Source: Sutterella sp.
Lineage (GTDB): Bacteria > Pseudomonadota > Gammaproteobacteria > Burkholderiales > Burkholderiaceae_F
Direction of reading: 5' to 3'
Length of the DNA: 16,721 nucleotides
NCBI GenBank assembly: GCA_019418605.1
Contig: DYBN01000015.1
Coordinates: forward strand, 1-16,721
Below the pieces are notes generated by a model. That model searched no databases and was not told the DNA's origin. It worked only from the letters and a program-made list of their open reading frames with translations. A program made the position numbers and the translations under genes. This document shows positions 7,641-13,843 of the stretch, in pieces (the stretch's first letter is position 1; the number at the start of each line of letters is the position of its first letter).

Positions 7641-8051
7641 GGCTTCAATAAAAAACGAAAGAGTCGTGGATGAGCGTTCAAATTTTCAGCATTCCCCTGC
7701 GGCAGCTGGCGCCGACGAAAAAGGGGGAAAACGGCCGCAAAAGGATACCGCATCGGCTTGTTGGCCGAGCAAATTGAAAGATGAGCGGTGCGCGCCGTGT
7801 GAAAAGCTTCGCGAAAACCCTGACAACTAATGGGGTTTTAAAGCGCACCCTTTGGCGCCGGGCGCATAATGGGTGCATCAGTTTTTGGGGCGAATCTCGT
7901 GCGCCGGTCTCTTTTCCGCTGCCCGTGCAGAAAAAAGGAAAAGAACAAAACGCCGCGAAAAAGAAAAAACGCATCGCAACCGGCAGCAAGCAACGACCGC
8001 TCCTCTTCATTTTCTGCACGAGCGCAGGCGTTTGTTATGGAGAGAATCAAC
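7641..8051. other. Divergent intergenic region between tal and the first flavoprotein gene
   Basis: 411 bases with no supported gene. A frame on the + strand is open from 7869 into the flavoprotein gene, but the good ribosome binding site is inside it, just before 8052. Three dyads are visible on the flavoprotein side: AAAACCC/GGGTTTT (7814-7820 and 7833-7839), GCACCC/GGGTGC (7845-7850 and 7871-7876), and CTTTTCC/GGAAAAG (7911-7917 and 7937-7943). No convincing promoter pair was found by eye. Confidence 0.5.
7814..7876 (+). promoter_or_regulatory. Pair of dyads upstream of the first flavoprotein gene
   Basis: AAAACCC-n12-GGGTTTT is immediately followed by GCACCC-n20-GGGTGC. Perfect arms of 7 and 6 bases in tandem suggest an operator region or a structured leader start. 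The factor is unknown; the regulator encoded at 10613 is one candidate. Confidence 0.3.
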
Positions 8052-9527
8052 ATGACAAGCCTATCGCGCCGCTCGCTTCTTGGTTCGGCCGTCGCCGCTG
8101 CGGCCGCCGCCCCCGCAGCCGCTCTTGCGGCTCCCGCCAACCCTTGTCAAAAACCGCCGCGCTGGGAGCAGGAACACACGATCATCATCGTGGGCTCGGG
8201 GGGCGCCGGCCTTGCCGTTGCCGTGTCCGCCGCTCAAAACGGGATGAAGGACATCGTTGTTCTTGAAAAGATGCCCTTTATCGGCGGCAACACGATGATC
8301 AGCGGCGGGGCTTTCAACGCCTGCGACGCCAAGCGCCAGCCCAAACAGGGCATCAAGGACAGTCCCGAGCTGCACGCCGAGCAAACGCTCAAGGGCGGCG
8401 ACGGCCGCGGCAATCCGGAGCTTGTGCGCAAGATGACGGCCAATGCCGAGGCAAGCCTCAATTGGCTTGAGGAAATGGGCGTTGAGTTCAAGCCCGAGGT
8501 CTACCAGGTCTATGGCGCCCTTTATCCGCGCTCGCACGACGCCGTGCATGCGCTCGGAAGCGACTACATCAAGGTCCTGAGCGCGCAGTGCGACAAGCTT
8601 GGCATCAAGATTTTCACCAACAGCCATGTGGAGAGAATCGTGCGCGAGGCTCCTTTGTCGGGCCGCGTGCTGGGCGTGGTCTTTACGGGGGAAGATGCAA
8701 AGGAGCACGCCTGGAAGGCATCCAAGGCGGTCGTTGTCTGCGCCGGAGGCTTTGGCGCCAACGCAAAAATGCGTGCGCGCTACGACCCGCGCATGCTCAA
8801 CTTGACGACAACGAACCTGCCCGGCGTCTCCATGGGCGACATGATTGCTCCCATGTGCGACATCGGCGCTGATACGGTGGGCATGGACCACATCCAGTGC
8901 AACCCGGGGTGCCCCCCGGGGCGCAAGCAGAGAATCGTGCTGCACATGCACGTCGAGCGCCTTGTGATGGTCAACCGGAAGGCCGAGCGGTTCGTCGCCG
9001 AAGACGAGCGGCGCGACGTTATCCGCGACGCCATTTTGTCGCTTCCCGATCAGACGGCCTTTTCCATCATCGATGCCGACGGCTACGCGGTTCTCAACCC
9101 GGGCCATATCGAGGGCCTCAAAAAGGGGCTTGAAACGGGAGACGCGTGGACGGCCGATACGATTGAAGAGCTTGCCGCAAAGATGGGGCTTGATCCCAAG
9201 GCGCTCAAAAAGACGATCGAAGAGTACAACGCGGGCGTTGACAAGAAGTCCGACGCCATGGGCAAGAACCCGAGGAATTTGAACAAGCTGCAAAAGCCCC
9301 CGTTCTGGGCGGGCTACTCGGGCATGAGCGTGCACCACACGATGGGCGGCGTGCGCATCAACACCAACTGCCAGGTGCTTGACCGCTACGACGAGGTGAT
9401 CCCGAATCTGTACGCCGTGGGCGAAGTCACGGGCGGCATCCACGGAGCCAACCGCCTGGGCGGCAACGCGATCTGCGACATCTTCACCTTCGGGCGGCTC
9501 ACGGGCATCTATCTGGCCGCGCATTAG
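8052..9527 (+). CDS. Tat-exported FAD-dependent reductase, fumarate-reductase flavoprotein superfamily
   Basis: 491 residues from the ATG at 8052, which has GGAGA 8 bases upstream and starts a twin-arginine signal MTSLSRRSLLGS plus alanine tract; the ATG at 8037 is less likely. FAD-binding_2 family: dinucleotide motif GSGGAG at 48-53, VVLEK, GGNTMISGG, and VVCAGGFGAN. No CxxCH motif is present, so the haem partner must be a separate protein. Compared from memory with Shewanella flavocytochrome c3 it keeps RFVAEDERRD (Arg321, in the place of the catalytic Arg402), HHTMGG (His428/429) and GANRLGGNA (Arg468), but QAHP becomes QCNP (Asn284) and the Arg of the proton relay is not evident. It is therefore probably a reductase of an organic acid or enone other than fumarate. 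It is a single gene ahead of a convergent lipoprotein gene; no cytochrome gene is adjacent. Confidence 0.85.
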   Translation: MTSLSRRSLLGSAVAAAAAAPAAALAAPANPCQKPPRWEQEHTIIIVGSGGAGLAVAVSAAQNGMKDIVVLEKMPFIGGNTMISGGAFNACDAKRQPKQGIKDSPELHAEQTLKGGDGRGNPELVRKMTANAEASLNWLEEMGVEFKPEVYQVYGALYPRSHDAVHALGSDYIKVLSAQCDKLGIKIFTNSHVERIVREAPLSGRVLGVVFTGEDAKEHAWKASKAVVVCAGGFGANAKMRARYDPRMLNLTTTNLPGVSMGDMIAPMCDIGADTVGMDHIQCNPGCPPGRKQRIVLHMHVERLVMVNRKAERFVAEDERRDVIRDAILSLPDQTAFSIIDADGYAVLNPGHIEGLKKGLETGDAWTADTIEELAAKMGLDPKALKKTIEEYNAGVDKKSDAMGKNPRNLNKLQKPPFWAGYSGMSVHHTMGGVRINTNCQVLDRYDEVIPNLYAVGEVTGGIHGANRLGGNAICDIFTFGRLTGIYLAAH

Positions 9528-9540
9528 CCCGATTGGCTTG

Positions 9541-9580
9541 AAAGGAAGGCCGCGCGCCCGCGTGCGCGCGCGCTTTCCTT
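9541..9580 (+). terminator. Candidate terminator after the first flavoprotein gene
   Basis: AAGGAA/TTCCTT arms flank a GC-rich stem of alternating GC bases, 14 bases past the stop codon. It is a strong hairpin but has no T-run on the + strand, so its efficiency is uncertain. Confidence 0.45.
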
Positions 9581-9600
9581 GAAAAAGCAGACGAAAAGGG

Positions 9601-9670
9601 AAAAAAGGGGCAAAAAGGGCGGCGCATCAAGCGCCGCCCGCGGTGTGCGCAAAGAGCATTTGCGCGCACC
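9601..9670 (-). terminator. Terminator after the lipoprotein gene
   Basis: A perfect 9-bp stem GGGCGGCGC/GCGCCGCCC (9617-9625 and 9631-9639, 5-base loop) is followed on the - strand by TTTTTGCCCCTTTTTT. A second 12-base near-perfect dyad (GGTGTGCGCAAA at 9642-9653 and its partner at 9659-9670) lies just upstream in the same transcript. Confidence 0.85.
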
Positions 9671-9710
9671 AATTGACGAAATTCCCGCGCACGGGCGGGC
9701 TGCAGGCGCC

Positions 9711-10283
9711 TTACTGCGCCGGGGCTTCCATTTGCCCGGCGCCCGAGGCGGGCGCATGAGAGGTCGCAGAAGAGGGCGAAGGAGTGGGCGCTGAGGCCGC
9801 AGCGGCCGCATTCGGATCGTTCTTGACCTTCTGGTAGTAGTCCATCAGGGACTTGGCGTAGAGCGCGGCGCGCTGCAGCTGCAGCTGGCCGTTTTCGGCC
9901 GGGCCGTTGGCGTGCAGCGTCGGGCGGCCGTCTTCAAAGATCTGAAAGATGATGCCGGCGATGGCCTTGTTTTGAACGTCGATGGAGTAGCCCATGCACA
10001 GGGGGCATTCATCGGGCTTGTCGTCTTTTTCAAGCAGCTGCACGTTCAAGCCCGAGGCGCGGATGCCGGTGGCAAGCGCGGTCTGCAGCTGCACGTACTG
10101 ATCGCCCTTTAACTGGTCGTTAAAGAGGATGCAGACGACGGGAGCATCGGGCGAGACGCCCGCCTCAACGTTGGCGCGCTCGGTGGGGTCCGTGGTGCCG
10201 GGCAGCTGCGCGCAGCCCGCGGCAAGCGCGGCCGCAAGCGAGAGCGCAACAATTCTTGCGTGCTGAAAACGGGGAAACTTCAT
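9711..10283 (-). CDS. Lipoprotein of unknown function
   Basis: 190 residues. The N-terminus MKFPRFQHARIVALSLA followed by LAAGC is a lipoprotein signal with the lipidated cysteine at 24, so the protein is predicted to be anchored in a membrane facing the periplasm. Mature features: a hydrophobic strand VVCILFN, the pair DECPLCMGY (Cys93, Cys96; a CxxC that could form a disulfide or bind metal), a conserved-looking GIIFQIFEDGRPTLHANGP segment, and a disordered Ala/Ser/Pro tail from about 155. I do not recognise the family. The start is supported by GAGAGG 7 bases upstream. It is divergent from the regulator gene across 329 bases and convergent with the first flavoprotein gene, and is followed by a strong terminator, so it is a single transcription unit. 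A link to the respiratory genes is only positional. Confidence 0.8.
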   Translation of the reverse strand: MKFPRFQHARIVALSLAAALAAGCAQLPGTTDPTERANVEAGVSPDAPVVCILFNDQLKGDQYVQLQTALATGIRASGLNVQLLEKDDKPDECPLCMGYSIDVQNKAIAGIIFQIFEDGRPTLHANGPAENGQLQLQRAALYAKSLMDYYQKVKNDPNAAAAASAPTPSPSSATSHAPASGAGQMEAPAQ

Positions 10284-10437
10284 CGGTCAACCTCTCTACA
10301 AAATCAACTGCGCAGGCTCCAAAAGAGACAAAAGGAAAAGAGCAGGTCTTTCAAAGGGGTTTCCCCCGAGAGGGCGGCGATAGAGCGGCTTTCAGGCCTG
10401 CGCTCTTTGCTTTTGCTCAGCCAAGGCTTCATGCCGC

Positions 10438-10443
10438 TATGAT
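10438..10443 (+). promoter_or_regulatory. Candidate -10 box for the regulator-kinase operon
   Basis: TATGAT is one mismatch from TATAAT. The best -35 candidate, TTGCTC, lies 19 bases upstream and matches only three of six positions, so the promoter may need an activator or may be elsewhere. Confidence 0.3.
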
Positions 10444-10560
10444 AAGGCTCAGGCGAACCAGCCGGGGTTTGTCGGCTGCTCTTTTCGCGCTTTTTCGGTT
10501 TCTCTTGAAACAAGCGCCTTTGCCAAAAAGAGCCGGGGCCGGCGGTGCGCCTTTGACTCC

Positions 10561-10590
10561 GACCCCCTACGACCTCCTCCGACCTCTTTT
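10561..10590 (+). repeat. Three 10-base phased repeats before the regulator gene
   Basis: GACCCCCTAC, GACCTCCTCC and GACCTCTTTT follow each other directly, placing GACC(C/T)C on the same face of the helix three times. They end 22 bases before the start codon of the response regulator. They could be binding sites for a regulator or a slippage-derived leader. Confidence 0.5.
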
Positions 10591-10612
10591 TAAACGGGCG
10601 CATTTCTCAGTC

Positions 10613-11236
10613 ATGCTCACGCTTGAAGACCTCAAGGCGCGTGCGGTGATCCGCATCGTCGACGATGATCCGGCGATGCGCCGGGCTCTTGCCTTCTTTT
10701 TGAAGGTGGAGGGCTGGCAGAGCCTTTGCTACGCCTCGGCAGGCGACTTTTTGCAAAGCGACGACCGCGCGCAGGCAGGTTGCCTCATTCTTGACCTGCG
10801 CATGCCCGAGATGACGGGAACGGAACTGCAAAAGCTCATGAAGAGCGCGCACAATCCGCTGCCCGTCATTTTTGTCTCGGCCCACGGCGACATCGACACG
10901 GCCGTGCTTGCGGTCTTGGACGGCGCGGTCGACTTTCTGCAAAAGCCCGTGGACGAAGAGCGGCTGCTGCGCGCCGTGGAAAAAGGCTGCCGGCTGCATC
11001 TGGCGCTCATGAACAACGGCATCGATGAAGAGGCCGCGCGCGAGAGAACCGCTCAGCTCACCGAGCGCGAGCAAAGCGTGGCGGCCATGCTCGCCGCAAG
11101 TCTCTCAACGCGCGCCATGGCCGAGCGCCTCGGGGTGTCGCCCCGCACGGTCGAGGTCTACCGCGCGGGCGTCTACCGCAAGCTCGGCGTGCGCGGCGCC
11201 AGAGAAATTGCCGCGCTCCTGGAGCTTGCGCGATGA
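10613..11236 (+). CDS. Two-component response regulator, FixJ/TtrR-like (REC-LuxR HTH)
   Basis: 207 residues. The receiver domain has the acidic pair Asp17-Asp18, phosphoacceptor Asp61 (CLILDLRMPEMTG), Ser89 (VIFVSAHGD) and Lys111 (FLQKPVDEE), all the switch residues. The C-terminal LuxR-type helix-turn-helix spans about 149-203 (LTEREQSVAAML, STRAMAERLGVSPRTVEVYR). This is the FixJ/TtrR class of DNA-binding regulators, many of which activate genes for respiratory or electron-transfer functions. The start at 10613 fits the beginning of the receiver domain, but no clear ribosome binding site precedes it; the frame is open upstream to 10256 without homologous content. It overlaps the kinase gene by ATGA, so the pair is translationally coupled. 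Likely targets are the flavoprotein genes on either side. Confidence 0.9.
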   Translation: MLTLEDLKARAVIRIVDDDPAMRRALAFFLKVEGWQSLCYASAGDFLQSDDRAQAGCLILDLRMPEMTGTELQKLMKSAHNPLPVIFVSAHGDIDTAVLAVLDGAVDFLQKPVDEERLLRAVEKGCRLHLALMNNGIDEEAARERTAQLTEREQSVAAMLAASLSTRAMAERLGVSPRTVEVYRAGVYRKLGVRGAREIAALLELAR

Positions 11237-13347
11237 GCCCGACCGGGGCCGCAAAGCATCTATTGCGGTCTGCATTATTCAAGCACCGGAGACCCGCGAC
11301 GGATTCGATTTTGGGCGCTCTGCAGGCAAAAGCCTCAAGGGCGGCGCAAAGCGCCCCGCCCAAACAAAGCCCAAAAATTCCAAAAAGCCCGAAAAAAACG
11401 AAAGGCCTCTTGGGGCTTTCCGCCCGCGGCCTTGCTCTTGCCGCACTTTTCTTTTGGCTTGCGCCCGCGGCGCAGGCCGAAAGCGCCGCTGCGGGCGGCC
11501 CCGGCTTTAAAGAGGAGAGCAAAGCGCCGTCTGCGGTTCTTGTGCAGGGCGACGATGAGCCGGAGCGCGCCGCGTCAAAGGATCTTTCGGGGCTTTCATC
11601 GCGCCAGGATGAGGACGGGCGGCAGAGCCTTCCGCGGCTTGTGATCGGCGTCACCGAGTTTGCACTGTCCGATGAGCGCGAAGAGATTCTCGAGGCGCTT
11701 CAAAAGGCTCTCGTGCCGCTTTCGGCGCGCTACGCCGTCGACGTGCGCGTGCACAACGTCCCGCGCCTTGAGGCGGCGGCACGAAAAAGCGAAATCGACC
11801 TTGTGCTGGGCAGCGCCGGGCTCATTGCGCGCTTGTCCGACGTCGGCGTCAAGACGATCGTTTCTTCCGTGGGCCCGGGCGGGATCGACGCCAATCAAAA
11901 CGAGGGATCGGCCTTCATCGTGCGGCGCGACCGAGAGGATCTGCAGACGATTGCGGATCTTGTCGGCACGCGCATGGCGGCCAACCGCCCGACGGGCTTT
12001 TCGGGCTACCTGATTGCCTTAGGCGAGATCGCGCTGGCGGGGTTTGATCCGGACGCCTTTTTCTCAAGCAGGCTCTTTTTTGGAGAGCAGAGCGCCTCGC
12101 GGCGCATTGCCCGCGCCGTGGCCGATCAGAGTGCCGACGTGGGCATTCTCAAGCTTTGCGGCTGGGAAAAGCTCATTGAGGAAGTGCCGCAGGCCGAGCG
12201 CGACCTGCGGGTGCTCGCGCCCGTCGAGTCATCTAGCAGCTGCCTGCATTCGACGCGGCTTTATCCGGCGCACTCGCTTGCGGCCCTGCCGCACGTCACG
12301 CCCAGGACCGTGACCGACCTCACGCTTGCCTTTTTGGAAATGAAGCCCACGCAGGCGGGCAGAAGCTGGGCGGTGGCAACCGACTTCATTTCGGTGGACA
12401 GGCTCTACCGGGCGCTTCGCATGGGGCCGTATGCGTATCTGCGCGAGAGCGTGCTTGCGCGCTTTATGGACGAGTACCGCCCCTTGATCATCACGACTCT
12501 TTTGGCGGCGGCAGCGCTCCTGCTGCAGCTCGTGCACACCAGAAAGCTCCTTGAGAAGCGCTCGCGCCAAGTCAAGGACATGGCCCGGCACGAGGCCGAG
12601 CAGGAGAGGAGGCTCTTGTTTCTTGAGCGCAACACGACGGTAAGCCAGCTCTCGAGTATGATCGCCCATGAGCTGCATCAGCCCCTTGCCGCCATCCGGC
12701 TCTACGCCCGGGGGCTTGAGCGCCTTGAAAAGCGCCGGCAGGCCGACGCCGACGTCATCGAGGTGATCGACTCGATTGCCGACGAGGCGACCCGCGCCAA
12801 GGAAATCGTCGAGCGCGTGCGGCTTTATGCAAAAGACCGCCGGCCGCCGCGCGAGGACGTGCGGCTCTCGGAGTTAATCGACAACGCCGTGTCGCACTTT
12901 CGGGCGAGCACGCTTGCCAACGGCGCCCCGCACATGCAGCTGCGGCTTGTCGCGGGCAGGGCGCTCGAGACCACGGTGCTTCACGTGGCGGCCCTTGAAA
13001 TGGAGCTTGTGTTTCTCAATATCCTTAAAAACGCGCGCGACGCCCGCGCCGCGTGCGTGGAGATTGCGGTTGAAAGCGAAGACGAGGCCAAAGCGGGGCA
13101 CGCCGAAGTCGCGGTGCGCTTTACCGACGACGGACCCACGGTCGACGAGTCAACGCTGGAGCGCCTCACCGCCCCCGCCACGAGTCAAAAGCCCGAAGGC
13201 CTGGGGCTGGGGCTTGGGATAGCCCGCCGCATTGTGGAGGAGCACGCAGGGCGCATTCTCTTTGCGGCCAACGCCCCGAAGCCGGGTCTTACGGTGCGCG
13301 TGGTGCTGCCGGTGGCGGCGGGAACGGGCGCGTCCAAAGCGCCGTGA
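11233..13347 (+). CDS. TtrS-like sensor histidine kinase with PhnD-type periplasmic domain
   Basis: 704 residues. After a basic, Pro/Lys-rich lead there is a membrane or signal segment at about 59-81 (GLSARGLALAALFFW). A periplasmic substrate-binding-like domain (phosphonate-binding/TtrS type) runs from LVIGVTEF at about 136 to about 390, with LVLGSAGLIARL, GTRMAANRPTGFSGYL and AVADQSADVGIL. A second membrane segment lies near 417-434, then the HisKA domain with MIAHELHQPLAAI (phospho-His479) and the ATPase with N-box NILKNARDA (about 595-604), DDGP and GLGLGLGIARRI. All kinase boxes are present; there is no receiver. It is longer than Salmonella TtrS (about 590). The ATGA overlap supports the start at 11233, but a TTG at 11410 preceded by AAAGG would give a compact signal peptide. 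No ttrABC genes are nearby, so the ligand need not be tetrathionate. Confidence 0.88.
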   Translation: MSPTGAAKHLLRSALFKHRRPATDSILGALQAKASRAAQSAPPKQSPKIPKSPKKTKGLLGLSARGLALAALFFWLAPAAQAESAAAGGPGFKEESKAPSAVLVQGDDEPERAASKDLSGLSSRQDEDGRQSLPRLVIGVTEFALSDEREEILEALQKALVPLSARYAVDVRVHNVPRLEAAARKSEIDLVLGSAGLIARLSDVGVKTIVSSVGPGGIDANQNEGSAFIVRRDREDLQTIADLVGTRMAANRPTGFSGYLIALGEIALAGFDPDAFFSSRLFFGEQSASRRIARAVADQSADVGILKLCGWEKLIEEVPQAERDLRVLAPVESSSSCLHSTRLYPAHSLAALPHVTPRTVTDLTLAFLEMKPTQAGRSWAVATDFISVDRLYRALRMGPYAYLRESVLARFMDEYRPLIITTLLAAAALLLQLVHTRKLLEKRSRQVKDMARHEAEQERRLLFLERNTTVSQLSSMIAHELHQPLAAIRLYARGLERLEKRRQADADVIEVIDSIADEATRAKEIVERVRLYAKDRRPPREDVRLSELIDNAVSHFRASTLANGAPHMQLRLVAGRALETTVLHVAALEMELVFLNILKNARDARAACVEIAVESEDEAKAGHAEVAVRFTDDGPTVDESTLERLTAPATSQKPEGLGLGLGIARRIVEEHAGRILFAANAPKPGLTVRVVLPVAAGTGASKAP

Positions 13348-13448
13348 GAGGCCTCTTTAAAAAGCCTCGGGAGAGCTTCTCTTTTGCAGACGCAAAAAAG
13401 AGGAGAGCGCCGCCCGCAGGCGCAGCCCGAAAAACGATGACAAGCGAT

Positions 13449-13479
13449 GGCGGCCGAGTGCCTTGAGCGCCTTTTTTTT
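13449..13479 (+). terminator. Candidate terminator of the regulator-kinase operon
   Basis: GGCG (13449-13452) and CGCC (13468-13471) can pair and are followed at once by eight T. The stem is short and the loop large, but the T-run is the best after the kinase gene. Confidence 0.4.
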
Positions 13480-13520
13480 GACTTGGCGCAAAAATACTTA
13501 AGGGCTCTTTCCTCGATACT
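13478..13520 (+). promoter_or_regulatory. Candidate FNR-type promoter of the flavoprotein-cytochrome operon
   Basis: TTGAC-TTGG-CGCAA at 13478-13491 matches the FNR/CRP-family consensus TTGAT-N4-ATCAA at seven of ten positions. GATACT at 13515-13520 matches four of six of TATAAT and would put the transcript start near 13527, placing the FNR-like box at about -42, as in class II FNR promoters. This would give a leader of about 317 bases. It is a by-eye match only. Confidence 0.35.
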
Positions 13521-13714
13521 CTACCCTGTAGCCAAGCAAGAAGACGCGCGGCCTCTCCCTTGATATTGGCCAGGGGAGACGGGCGGCACGCGTCTGAACA
13601 CAAAGCCGCACACGCAAGGCAAGGGAGCGAAAACCCCAAGGCGCATGAATTCAAGCTGCTTTGGGAAGAATCGCCCCCTTTGCGAGGCTGTGCCGATCGT
13701 GCTCCGTTGCGGCG

Positions 13715-13759
13715 GGAGCTTTTGGGCTCAAAGGGCAAGCAGTTCCTTTGAGCCGCTCC
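13715..13759 (+). other. Strong stem-loop in the leader of the second flavoprotein mRNA
   Basis: GGCTCAAAGG (13725-13734) and CCTTTGAGCC (13745-13754) form a perfect 10-bp stem with a 10-base loop. The stem is extended by GGAGC (13715-13719) with GCTCC (13755-13759) across a 5-base bulge. No T-run follows, so it is not a standard terminator; it may stabilise the message or be a binding site. Confidence 0.6.
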
Positions 13760-13843
13760 AAGCCTAAAAAGGTGCACGAGGCGCAGACATCAGCGCAGGC
13801 ACCGCCGCTTTTGCGGCCCCCATCAAAAGAGGAGAACCATCTC

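Larger units (their letters stand above)
10284..10612. other. Divergent intergenic region between the lipoprotein and regulator genes
   Basis: 329 bases without a supported gene. It holds a TATGAT -10-like box at 10438-10443, a bulged long-range dyad (AAAGAGCAGG at 10337-10346 with CCTGCGCTCTTT at 10397-10408), a small GTTTC/GAAAC hairpin near 10500, and three 10-base repeats at 10561-10590. Confidence 0.5.
13348..13843. other. Intergenic region and long leader before the second flavoprotein gene
   Basis: 496 bases without a supported gene. In order: small hairpins after the kinase stop (GAGGC/GCCTC at about 13349-13369, and GAGAG-CTT-CTC followed by TTTT), a stem with an 8-T run at 13449-13479, an FNR-like box with a downstream -10-like box, a large stem-loop at 13715-13759, a CCGC-TTTT-GCGG hairpin at 13804-13817, and the ribosome binding site. 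Confidence 0.6.

Noticed and set aside
7869..8051. Upstream extension of the first flavoprotein gene
   Set aside because: The extension is Arg/Lys-rich with no signal features and would bury the twin-arginine signal about 60 residues inside; the ATG at 8052 has a proper ribosome binding site.
8061..9524. Long - strand frame opposite the first flavoprotein gene
   Set aside because: It covers the same bases as a gene with a ribosome binding site, Tat signal and FAD motifs, and has no family features of its own.
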